A stretch of 10,588 nucleotides of DNA from RPQJ01 sp963714645 (GCA_963714645.1 CAVQQX010000127.1:1-10588), one strand, 5' to 3'; positions 1 to 7,460 are shown, counted from the first letter of the stretch. The notes: a model not told the origin generated them from the letters alone. Numbers and translations: made by a program.

Positions 1-26
1 AGCCCCGGACGTGCCGGGGCTTTCTT
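1..26 (+). terminator. Rho-independent terminator-like hairpin
   Basis: A perfect 8-bp stem (1-8 with 14-21, AGCCCCGG/CCGGGGCT) encloses a 5-nt loop and runs into TTTCTT on the + strand, the usual layout of an intrinsic terminator. In that orientation it would end a gene lying left of the window. It also sits 52-72 nt beyond the stop of the RRM gene on the opposite strand, so it may work in both directions; the minus-strand U-tract would fall outside the window and cannot be seen. Confidence 0.65.
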
Positions 27-72
27 CGCGGGCCTGGTCGGTCACTCGGACCGGCCGGCCGAACGTCGTCGC

Positions 73-339
73 TTACCAGCGACGCGGACGCTCGGCCTTC
101 GGCTGCGCCTCGTTGACCTTCAGCGCGCGGCCGTCCATCTGGTGGCCGTTCAGCGTCTGGATCGCACGGGCTGCCTCGGACTTCGACGTCATTTCGACGA
201 AGCCGAAGCCGCGCGGCTGGCCGGTTTCGCGGTCGCTGATCAGCGCCACCGAATCGACCGTGCCGTGGGCGGCGAACAGCGCGCGCAGCGCGTCCTCGCT
301 GGCGGAAAAGGGAAGGTTGCCTACGTAAATCTTGCTCAT
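73..339 (-). CDS. RRM-domain small RNA-binding protein (cold-inducible type)
   Basis: An 88-residue protein consisting almost entirely of one RNA recognition motif. RNP2 is visible at residues 4-9 (IYVGNL) and RNP1 at 43-50 (RGFGFVEM), whose aromatic residues normally stack on single-stranded RNA. A short basic tail rich in Lys, Arg and Pro ends the protein. Bacterial members of this family are generally single-RRM cytoplasmic proteins, often induced by cold, thought to bind RNA and affect its folding or stability. I chose the ATG at 339 because the product then begins MSKIYVGNL, the usual start; the 36-residue upstream extension looks like translated leader. There is no strong Shine-Dalgarno sequence upstream, only GAGCGAG. 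The gene is divergent from an IF-1 gene, which fits a translation or cold-adaptation role. The family call is firm; the specific function is not shown. Confidence 0.93.
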   Translation of the reverse strand: MSKIYVGNLPFSASEDALRALFAAHGTVDSVALISDRETGQPRGFGFVEMTSKSEAARAIQTLNGHQMDGRALKVNEAQPKAERPRRW

Positions 340-525
340 GAATGAAACTCGCTCGGGAAAGGGGGAAAGGCCGTGGAATGCAGCGATGCGGCGGACGATT
401 CCCGGGCCAGGGCCAGAGCGATCAGGGACGCGTGGCTGCTGCGCCACGTGGATCGGAGACTCTTCGCTTGAGCGCGGAGCCGCGTTTCGCCGACCTTGGC
501 GAGCGGAGCCGGAACAGAAGTGGAA

Positions 526-550
526 GGGTAACTACCCGAGGCGAAGTATA
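526..550 (-). promoter_or_regulatory. Candidate RRM-gene -10 box with adjacent inverted repeat
   Basis: On the minus strand TATACT (550-545, five of six consensus bases) is followed about 8 nt later by GGGTA-AC-TACCC (526-537), a perfect inverted repeat with 5-bp arms covering the expected transcription start near 538. This placement would suit an operator or a 5'-end hairpin. The arms are short and the -35 is not recognisable, so the assignment is tentative. Confidence 0.25.
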
Positions 551-660
551 CGCGCATCGACCCGGGGCCGCTTGCCTATATTCCGCCCCGGCCAAGTCTC
601 CGCCACGGCTCCAGGCTCCCTGCTGTATCGTAGCGCCGCTCGAGCGCACTCCCAGACCCC

Positions 661-664
661 GAGG
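661..664 (+). promoter_or_regulatory. Ribosome binding site setting the infA TTG start
   Basis: GAGG at 661-664 lies 7 nt before TTG at 672-674. No ATG or GTG lies at the position where IF-1 should begin, and the first downstream ATG (codon 9) would remove the conserved N-terminus, so this site together with the TTG defines the start. Confidence 0.65.
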
Positions 665-671
665 TTACAGT

Positions 672-953
672 TTGGCGAAGGAAGAACTCATCGACATGCA
701 GGGCACCGTCAAGCAGGTGCTCCCGGACACGCGTTTCCTCGTGACGCTCGAGAACGGGGTGGTCGTGACGGCGCACCTCTGCGGCAAGATGCGCAAGCAC
801 CGCATCCGCATCCTGGCCGGCGACAAGGTGACGCTCGAGATGTCGCCCTACGACCTCACCAAGGCGCGCATCAATTCGCGCAATCGCGACGAACGCCCGA
901 TGGGCGCGCCACGCCCGGGCGGGTCACGCTCTAATTTCCACGGCCGACGCTGA
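672..953 (+). CDS. infA: Translation initiation factor IF-1, C-terminally extended form
   Basis: IF-1 is an OB-fold protein that binds the A site of the 30S subunit and helps IF-2 and IF-3 during initiation. The 93-residue product begins (M)AKEELIDMQG, the classic IF-1 N-terminus, and keeps the signature GKMRKHRIRILAGDKV around residues 38-53 and SPYDLTKARI near 58-67. Ordinary IF-1 is about 72 residues; this one carries about 22 more, rich in Arg, Gly and Pro. That resembles the tailed second IF-1 found in many Betaproteobacteria beside a standard copy. The start is TTG at 672, with GAGG 7 nt upstream; the long open frame upstream is leader. The gene is divergent from the RRM gene and separated from the next small gene by a hairpin. 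Identity is secure; whether this is the main or an accessory IF-1 cannot be told here. Confidence 0.95.
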   Translation: MAKEELIDMQGTVKQVLPDTRFLVTLENGVVVTAHLCGKMRKHRIRILAGDKVTLEMSPYDLTKARINSRNRDERPMGAPRPGGSRSNFHGRR

Positions 954-984
954 AGCGCCGGGTGCGAGCCGGGTTGCTCCGGGA

Positions 985-1004
985 ACCGGCACGCCCGTGC
1001 CGGT
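985..1004 (+). terminator. Hairpin downstream of infA
   Basis: A perfect 8-bp stem, ACCGGCAC (985-992) with GTGCCGGT (997-1004), closes a 4-nt loop 31 nt after the infA stop codon. It is not followed by a proper U-tract (ATTTGT comes about 10 nt later), so it could be a weak terminator or a 3'-end stabiliser for a Rho-dependent end. Confidence 0.4.
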
Positions 1005-1098
1005 GCGCGCGCGATTTGTGCTCGACCCGGCGCAAAAGGGCGTAGAAGGGAACGAGCCCCTGCCGCGTCCATTGGCGGCAGCCACGGAGTCCGATGCG

Positions 1099-1329
1099 AT
1101 GAATCAGCAATCCCTCACGCCCGTCTCGCCGCTGCAGCACGCGCTCGATTCGTATGCACAGCTCTTCGGCCATCGCGTGCCTTCGGGCGTAGTCACGATG
1201 TACGCCAACCAGCCGGGCCCACTGCTCATCGAGATCCGCCAGGCGATCGCGCTGCAGCGACCGGTCCCGGCATGGCGCGACCACGCGCGACGCGCCGAAG
1301 CCGGCGCGGGTGTGCAGCCGCACCTTTGA
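1099..1329 (+). CDS. Small hypothetical protein
   Basis: A 76-residue protein I do not recognise. The start ATG at 1099 is preceded by GGAG (1086-1089) with 9-nt spacing, a good ribosome binding site; an ATG at 1094 is in another frame and too close to it. Residues 8-50 look like a compact helical soluble domain with ordinary composition (hydrophobic, Gly, Pro and acidic residues mixed), unlike the Arg-rich translations of shadow frames in this GC-rich DNA. The last 20 or so residues are basic and probably disordered. There is no signal peptide, membrane helix or Cys motif. Its stop lies 31 nt before the likely start of the next small gene, so the two may be cotranscribed. I infer a real gene but assign no function. 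Confidence 0.6.
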   Translation: MNQQSLTPVSPLQHALDSYAQLFGHRVPSGVVTMYANQPGPLLIEIRQAIALQRPVPAWRDHARRAEAGAGVQPHL

Positions 1330-1360
1330 TCGAACCTCGCCCGGTTCCGTCCCCCGGTCC

Positions 1361-1498
1361 GTGAACGCGACCATCACGCTGGCGCTGGTCGTCGCCCTGG
1401 TCTACGTCGGTCACCGCTGGCTGCGCGCGCGATCCGACAATGCATCGCTGCGCGTGCTCGTGGCGTCGCTGAAGCGCCGCCTCGCGAACCGCGACTGA
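1361..1498 (+). CDS. Small single-pass membrane protein, hypothetical
   Basis: The reading frame encodes about 45 residues from a GTG at 1361. Residues 3-15 or so form one hydrophobic helix (ATITLALVVALVYVG), followed by a basic, hydrophilic tail ending KRRLANRD. The charge pattern suggests the N-terminus outside and the basic tail in the cytoplasm. No good Shine-Dalgarno precedes this GTG. An alternative GTG at 1310 in the same frame gives 62 residues and overlaps the preceding gene by 20 nt. No family is recognised. A coupled small gene is plausible from position, but a short frame in GC-rich DNA can be fortuitous, so confidence is moderate. Confidence 0.42.
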   Translation: MNATITLALVVALVYVGHRWLRARSDNASLRVLVASLKRRLANRD

Positions 1499-1543
1499 GG
1501 CGGGCCCCGCCACCGCAACCGTGGTATCGACGACGATGCAGAC

Positions 1544-1564
1544 GGGCCGCTGCTGCTGCGGCCC
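1544..1564 (+). terminator. Hairpin between the small genes and mttB
   Basis: GGGCCGC (1544-1550) pairs perfectly with GCGGCCC (1558-1564) around a 7-nt CTG-repeat loop. It lies 46-66 nt after the stop of the small membrane protein and about 100 nt before the methyltransferase start. There is no U-tract. It could end the upstream transcript or act in the leader of the methyltransferase mRNA; the sequence does not decide. Confidence 0.33.
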
Positions 1565-1666
1565 TGGGGCGTGTGGGTCCCGCCCGTAGCGGCGCGCGGA
1601 GTCGAAACCTGGCGTTCCGGGCCGGCAGGGGTGGCCGTGGACGGGTTGCCCTTGGATAATCGGCCG

Positions 1667-3187
<1,521 letters not shown>

Positions 3188-3204
3188 CTCGCGACAGGGT
3201 TGTC

Positions 3205-3270
3205 GTGCCCGAATCCCCGCCGACCGATCCGCAGCTGACCCGTCGCCGGGCACTGCTCGGCGCCGCGCGC
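3205..3270 (+). pseudogene. Possible truncated N-terminus of a Tat-exported protein
   Basis: Eighteen nucleotides after the methyltransferase stop, a GTG at 3205 with AGGG 5 nt upstream opens a short frame whose product begins MPESPPTDPQLTRRRALLGAA. The T-R-R-R-A-L-L core resembles a twin-arginine signal, and the frame would normally continue into a hydrophobic stretch. Instead it runs into the antisense of the EamA remnant, losing sense after about 22 codons and stopping at 3306. I read this as the stump of a gene once downstream of the methyltransferase, cut by a deletion. It could also be chance, as the segment is short. Confidence 0.3.
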
Positions 3271-3271
3271 T

Positions 3272-3616
3272 TCAACCCCTCCGCAGCATCAGCACGTTGC
3301 CGGTGACGGCAAGTCCCGCACCTGCGAGCGTCAGCAATTCGGGATGCAGGCCCTCGAACGCGATCGAGACCAGCAGCGCGAGCCACCACGAGACGGCGAT
3401 CGGCGGCGCCAGGCTGTGTCCCTGCAGCAGCGCGAAAACGAGGGACGTCGCCGCCCCGTACAACATTCCGCAGCCGAGCGCGGTCCAGAACGGCAGCCCG
3501 TTCACGCGGTTGCGGCTCGCCGTCAGGCTGCCGACGGCCGCGAGCAGGACCGAGCCGGCGGTGAACAACGCGCCGGGCTTCGCCTCGTGGTCGCCGGCGG
3601 CGAGTTTGCCATGCGA
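3272..3616 (-). pseudogene. EamA/DMT-family transporter remnant
   Basis: The minus frame (114 sense codons to the stop at 3274-3272) matches the second half of an EamA-type drug/metabolite transporter: a helix LFTAGSVLLAAVGSLTASRN, then LPFWTALGCGMLYGAATSLVFA, then a final helix ending GNVLMLRR. Intact members have about 300 residues and ten helices. Here the first half is missing; the frame meets TGA at 3619-3617 just upstream, and only about 40 bp remain before the next gene. There is also an apparent internal gap near 3370, where SWWLALL runs directly into VSIAFEG; in family members I know, some 35-40 residues covering one to two helices lie between these blocks. The only available start in the remnant is TTG at 3568. 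Membrane insertion into a working carrier seems implausible. The family assignment comes from remembered consensus, not a search. Confidence 0.6.
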
Positions 3617-3624
3617 TCATCGCA
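3612..3624. promoter_or_regulatory. Inverted repeat upstream of the PHP hydrolase gene
   Basis: TGCGAT-C-ATCGCA is a perfect 6+1+6 inverted repeat, 36 bp before the GTG start of the metallohydrolase gene and at the broken end of the EamA remnant. Such a site could bind a dimeric regulator, but I see no promoter boxes around it, so its role is open. Confidence 0.22.
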
Positions 3625-3660
3625 GGCGCCGCGCCCCCGTGCGGTCGAAATGAGTCGCCG

Positions 3661-6018
3661 GTGATGCCGAAAACGACCGTGCCTGCGGATGCCGCGCATC
3701 GAGCGCACGCCGGCGCCGTCGCAATCCTCGTGCTCGCCCGCTGTGCGTCACCGTGCGTCGTCGACGCCGCCGTCACGGTGACGGCAGGCCCGACCACGAT
3801 CCCGGAAGGAGAAGCCATCGGCGCGCGCGACCTCACGGTCGCCAACGAGAAGCTCGCATTCGCGATGGCGGTCGACACGCCGGTGCCGTACGGGGTTCCG
3901 CGGGGCGCGATCGTCGACGTGGCCCCGGTCGTGGCCGGCAGGCCCGCGAGCGACCGCGTCGTGTTCGCGGACTTCATCCCGAACAACTGGTCGGCCTGGC
4001 CGAACACGTACCAGAAGGTCGAGGTGGTCCGTCGCGAACCGTCGCTCGCGGTCGTCGAGTCCACGCGCGACTGGGGCCAGGTGGCCCTGAAGACGACGTA
4101 CACGCTGCGCGCAGGCAGCGACCGCATCGAGCTGCGGACGACGATGACGAACACGGGCGCGACCGTGCTGGAAGGACTGCTGTCCGGCCAGACGTTGTGG
4201 CCCGGCGCGGGTTTCTATTTCGGTCTGCCCGGGCTCGGCGAGCTGCAGGAAGGCCCGGCGCGGGGCGCGCTCGCCGACCGCGCCGTCGCGTACGACGAGG
4301 ATTGGGCGATCGCGCTGCACGCCCCCTATGCCGACGTCGTGGGTTCGCGCTCGAAGGACCTGTTCCTGCGTCACTCGTTACGGCCGGGCGAGACGCGCTC
4401 GTTCGACGCCTGGCTCCAGGTCGTGCCGCGTGGCGACCTGGGGCCCGTGGTGGCGAGCGAGATCGAGCGACGTCGCCTGCCGGCGGGCAGCGTCGCGGGT
4501 GTCGTCACGACCCCCGACGGCACGCCCGTGGCCTCGCCTGTCGTCGTGGTGTCTCGTCTCGACGCGCGGGCGGCCCCAGGCGCGGGCGTGCCGTACGCGT
4601 GGTGCGTCGGTGGCGCGGACGGTCGCTACGCCGTGACGCTTCCGGCAGGCGACTACGAGTTGTCTGCGACCGCCAAGGGATATTCGCAGGCCCGTCCGCG
4701 GCGCATCGCCATTGCCGCGACCGCGCAGGCCTCCCTGGACTTCCGGGATGTCCAACCACCGGGACGCGTGGCGTTCACGATCGCCGACGCACGCGGCGCG
4801 CGACCGGTCGATGCGCGCATCACCGTCACCCGGGGCCAGCAGCCGCTGGTCGAATACCTGGGCCGCAGCACGTTCTTCACCGAACTCGACCCGGTCGGCA
4901 AGCTCGAGACTCGCCTCGCGCCGGGTGCCTACGAGTTCCGCGTGTCCTCCGGTGGAGGGTTCACTGCGCCGGACCAGTCGGTCGCGGTCGAGGTGAAGCC
5001 TGGAGGGATCTCCGCGGTGAACGTCCTGGTGAGGCGCCGGTTCGATCCCCGCACGCGTGGCTGGCACGCCGCGGACCTGCACCACCATGCCGACCAGGCG
5101 GAGGGCGTCACGCCACCGGCCGACCTCGCCCGTGCCCAGCTGGCGGCGGGACTCGACCTGCTGTTCGTGAGCGACCACGATTCGACGGTCAGCCACGCGC
5201 CATTGCAACGCATCGCCGACATGCGCGGCGTCCCGTTCATCCCCGCGGTGGAGTTGTCGCCGTCGTGGGCGCATTTCAATGCGTGGCCGCTGCGCCCGGG
5301 CCAGGAGCTGGCGATCGACACCGGGACGGCGACGATCGACCAGGTCCTGGCCGAGGCGCGGCGCCAGGGCGCGCTCGTCGTGCAGGCGAACCACCCGCTG
5401 ATCCCTTATGGCTATTTCGCGAGCCTCAGGGCAAACGTCGTACCGGGCGGTTTCAACCCGGCGATCGACCTCGCCGAGATCAACGCCGACGTGCCGTACG
5501 ACGACGCGGTCCTGCAGGCCATGTGGGCTTTCTGGAACGAGGGGCACCGGTATTACCTCTCGGGCGGCACCGACGTGCACGACGTCTGGAACCACGTGTC
5601 GGGCCGGGTGCGGGTCTACGCACACGTCGACGGGCCATTGTCGCCGCTGAGCTACGCCGCTGCCGTGAAGGCCGGCCACGCCTACGTGAGCTACGGCCCG
5701 CTCGTGTACCCGGCGACCGTCATGTTCGGCGACACCTTGAAGGTGAGGCCGGCCGCGGACTTCGGGCTGGCATTCGAACTGCAGTCGATTGCCGGCCTGC
5801 GCAGCGCGAAACTGATCGGTGCGGGCCGGGTCGTCGCGACCCGGACGTTCCACGGCGGCCCGCCGGAAGCGCGCGTGGAATTCGAGCGGAGCGCAGAGCG
5901 CTCCACCTGGTATGCGCTCGAGGTCGAGGACGTCGATGGCAAGCGCGCCTTCACCAATCCGGTCTGGATCGACGTCGTGACGTTGCCGCCGGCCGGCTGG
6001 AAACCGCCGGCGCGCTGA
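3661..6018 (+). CDS. Exported CehA/McbA-type PHP-domain metallohydrolase
   Basis: A 785-residue protein with an N-terminal export signal (hydrophobic stretch at 18-26, probable cleavage near VVDA, residues 33-36). Residues 40-260 are beta-rich, 275-365 look like a carboxypeptidase-regulatory or Ig-like module (GRYAVTLPAGDYELSATAKGY), a second beta module spans about 366-458, and the PHP hydrolase domain starts near 465. Metal ligands are visible: DLHHH at 472-476, SDHD at 504-507, E531, NH at 577-578 and GGTDVHD at 635-641. PHP enzymes bind two or three metals and cleave phosphoesters or, in carbaryl hydrolase CehA, a carbamate ester; the substrate here is unknown. The gene starts with GTG 3661 or the adjoining ATG 3664, and the ribosome binding site is weak. 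A five-codon frame at 3650-3664 ends in TGATG over ATG 3664 and might couple translation. LARC at 25-28 is a poor lipobox. The gene converges on glpT with a 17-bp gap. Confidence 0.88.
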   Translation: MMPKTTVPADAAHRAHAGAVAILVLARCASPCVVDAAVTVTAGPTTIPEGEAIGARDLTVANEKLAFAMAVDTPVPYGVPRGAIVDVAPVVAGRPASDRVVFADFIPNNWSAWPNTYQKVEVVRREPSLAVVESTRDWGQVALKTTYTLRAGSDRIELRTTMTNTGATVLEGLLSGQTLWPGAGFYFGLPGLGELQEGPARGALADRAVAYDEDWAIALHAPYADVVGSRSKDLFLRHSLRPGETRSFDAWLQVVPRGDLGPVVASEIERRRLPAGSVAGVVTTPDGTPVASPVVVVSRLDARAAPGAGVPYAWCVGGADGRYAVTLPAGDYELSATAKGYSQARPRRIAIAATAQASLDFRDVQPPGRVAFTIADARGARPVDARITVTRGQQPLVEYLGRSTFFTELDPVGKLETRLAPGAYEFRVSSGGGFTAPDQSVAVEVKPGGISAVNVLVRRRFDPRTRGWHAADLHHHADQAEGVTPPADLARAQLAAGLDLLFVSDHDSTVSHAPLQRIADMRGVPFIPAVELSPSWAHFNAWPLRPGQELAIDTGTATIDQVLAEARRQGALVVQANHPLIPYGYFASLRANVVPGGFNPAIDLAEINADVPYDDAVLQAMWAFWNEGHRYYLSGGTDVHDVWNHVSGRVRVYAHVDGPLSPLSYAAAVKAGHAYVSYGPLVYPATVMFGDTLKVRPAADFGLAFELQSIAGLRSAKLIGAGRVVATRTFHGGPPEARVEFERSAERSTWYALEVEDVDGKRAFTNPVWIDVVTLPPAGWKPPAR

Positions 6019-6035
6019 GCGGGGGCCTGCGACCC

Positions 6036-7385
6036 TCAATGCGCCGGGGCCGGTCCCGGTTGTCGCAGCGTCAGCGCGACGAACCCCATCGACGCGACGC
6101 AGCACGCGATCATCGTCGCGAACACCCCGCCCCAACCGAAGTGGTCCGCGATCCAGCCGACGCCGGTGCCGGCGATCGCCGAGCCGAAGGCGTACCCGAA
6201 GAACCCCGTGAACCCTGCGGCGGTGCCCGCGGCCTTCTTCGGCACGAGCTCGAGTGCGTGCAGGCCGATCATCATGATCGGGCCGTAGACGAAGAACCCG
6301 ATCATGATGAGCGCCGCCATGTCGAGCCACAACGGGCCGGCGCGGTTGAGGCCGTAGACGACGAGTCCGGCGAGAGTCAGGCCCATGAACAGCATCGTCG
6401 CCGGCCCGCGCCGCCCGCGGAACAGGCTGTCCGACATCCAGCCGCAGAGGATCGTGCCGGGGATCGCCGCGTACTCGAACAGGAACCACGCCGTGCTCGC
6501 TTGCCTGAACGAAAAGCCCTTCGCGGTCTCGAGGTAGGTCGGGATCCAGTTCTGCACGCCGTAGCGCACGAAGTACACGAACGCGTTCGCGACGGCGATC
6601 GCCCAGAGCAGGCGGTTGTTGAGCACGTGCGCGAAGAAGATTTCGCGGAACCCGAGCGTGCGCTCCGACTGCGGCGAATAGCCGGGTGGCGCGTCGTTGC
6701 GATAGACCTCGACCGGCGGCAGGCCGCAATTCCGGGGCGTGTCGCGCAGCAGCACGGCGACGGCGACGGCAATGACCGACGCCACGAGGGCGTTGAAGTA
6801 GAACTTCGCGCCCCAGTCGTCAAACCACGCGACCCCGACGACCGCGAGTGCCGCGACCAGTCCGCCGCCGACGTTGTGCGCCGTGTTCCAGAGCGCGACC
6901 ACGCGACCGCGCTCGCGGCCGCTGAACCAGTGGACCATCGTCTTGCCGCAGGCGGGCCAGCCCATGCCGTTCGCCCAGCCGTTCGCGGCCTGCAGCAGGA
7001 TCACCAGCGCGAGCGACGCGTAGATGGCCTTCACCAGACCGAACGAGGCCGTGATCGCGGCCGACAGCAGCAACCCGATGGGCATGAACCAGCGTGGATT
7101 GCTGCGGTCGGACACCGAGCCCATCAGGAACTTCGACAGCCCGTAGGCGATCGACAGCGCCGTCATCGCGGTGCCGAGCTGGGCCTTGGTGTACTGGGGG
7201 TACTCGCGCAGGATGTCCGGGATCGCAAGCGACAGGTTCATCCGCACCAGGTAGTACGCGGCGTACCCGATGAAGATGGCGATGAAGACCTGGCGCCGCA
7301 GGCGCCGGTACTCCGCCTCGTGCCGTGCGACCGGCAGGTCCTGTCCGCGCGCGCCGCTCGGAGCTTCGTCAGTGGTGCTGGCCAA
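6036..7385 (-). CDS. glpT: Glycerol-3-phosphate:phosphate antiporter (MFS, OPA family)
   Basis: A 449-residue inner-membrane carrier of the major facilitator superfamily that closely resembles E. coli GlpT, which exchanges external glycerol-3-phosphate for internal phosphate and also admits fosfomycin. Key positions are kept: R48 in YYLVRMN, K85 in SKFLMG, H170 in TAHNVGGG and R274 in YFVRYG, corresponding to E. coli R45, K80, H165 and R269 at the phosphate site. Also conserved are GSVSDRSNP (89-97), MGWPACGKTMVHW (141-153), EYAAIPGTILCGWMSD and LELVPKKAAGTAAGFTG. The start is TTG 7385, preceded by GGGGAAG; it gives an N-terminus ending YRRLRRQVF, almost level with E. coli YRRLRWQIF, whereas the frame upstream is antisense to the hydrolase gene. 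GlpT is often beside glpQ; here its neighbours are exported hydrolases of other families. A related phosphate ester as substrate is possible. Confidence 0.93.
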   Translation of the reverse strand: MASTTDEAPSGARGQDLPVARHEAEYRRLRRQVFIAIFIGYAAYYLVRMNLSLAIPDILREYPQYTKAQLGTAMTALSIAYGLSKFLMGSVSDRSNPRWFMPIGLLLSAAITASFGLVKAIYASLALVILLQAANGWANGMGWPACGKTMVHWFSGRERGRVVALWNTAHNVGGGLVAALAVVGVAWFDDWGAKFYFNALVASVIAVAVAVLLRDTPRNCGLPPVEVYRNDAPPGYSPQSERTLGFREIFFAHVLNNRLLWAIAVANAFVYFVRYGVQNWIPTYLETAKGFSFRQASTAWFLFEYAAIPGTILCGWMSDSLFRGRRGPATMLFMGLTLAGLVVYGLNRAGPLWLDMAALIMIGFFVYGPIMMIGLHALELVPKKAAGTAAGFTGFFGYAFGSAIAGTGVGWIADHFGWGGVFATMIACCVASMGFVALTLRQPGPAPAH

Positions 7386-7460
7386 CCGCTTCCCCGCGCC
7401 GCGTTCGTTATAGTAGCCGCCACGTTCGCATCCATCATGCCCGAGATCGGAAGTCCGAAC
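7386..7460. promoter_or_regulatory. Divergent promoter region, glpT / exported hydrolase
   Basis: These 75 bp must serve both genes. TATAGT at 7409-7414 on the plus strand matches the -10 consensus at five of six positions; the overlapping minus-strand TATAAC (7412-7407) matches equally well. Neither has a clear -35. Two direct copies of CGTTCG (7402-7407 and 7423-7428), exactly 21 bp or two helical turns apart, flank the TATA element and could be an operator shared by the two genes. Confidence 0.4.
7449..7453 (+). promoter_or_regulatory. Ribosome binding site choosing ATG 7461
   Basis: GGAAG at 7449-7453 lies 7 nt before ATG 7461. An in-frame ATG at 7437 has no such site, so the downstream start is preferred; it also gives a signal peptide of normal length. 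Confidence 0.6.

Larger units (their letters stand above)
340..671. promoter_or_regulatory. Divergent control region between the RRM gene and infA
   Basis: This 332-bp region must hold the promoters of both flanking genes. On the minus strand, TATACT at 550-545 is the best -10 candidate for the RRM gene and would leave a leader of about 200 nt, but I see no convincing -35. On the plus strand, TATATT at 577-582 is a possible -10 for infA, again without a clear -35. Inside the putative RRM leader is a hairpin with 6-bp arms (431-436 with 443-448, CGTGGC/GCCACG). Long structured leaders are typical of cold-shock genes such as cspA, so the length may matter. Reading frames crossing this region look like shadows. 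Confidence 0.5.

Noticed and set aside
342..671. Long N-terminal extension of IF-1
   Set aside because: IF-1 begins at the AKEELIDMQG motif; upstream residues are not family-like, and GAGG marks the TTG at 672.
1544..1564. CTG repeat tract as a microsatellite
   Set aside because: Only about three units, and they form the loop of a perfect hairpin; too short to count as a repeat element.
3661..3790. Lipoprotein signal in the PHP hydrolase (LARC)
   Set aside because: Arg immediately before the Cys is unfavourable for lipoprotein signal peptidase; ordinary cleavage near VVDA is more likely, though not proven.
4378..6729. A 783-codon open frame antisense to the PHP hydrolase gene
   Set aside because: Its composition is Arg-rich and shadow-like, no motif is seen, and it lies opposite clear metal-site codons of a real gene.
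3753..7460. A stop-free stretch of more than 3.7 kb in the frame of the exported hydrolase, which would make a 1712-residue protein
   Set aside because: The translation is Arg-, Gly- and Pro-rich without domains, runs out of frame through the PHP hydrolase gene and antisense to glpT, and becomes family-like only after ATG 7461. It is a GC-driven shadow.
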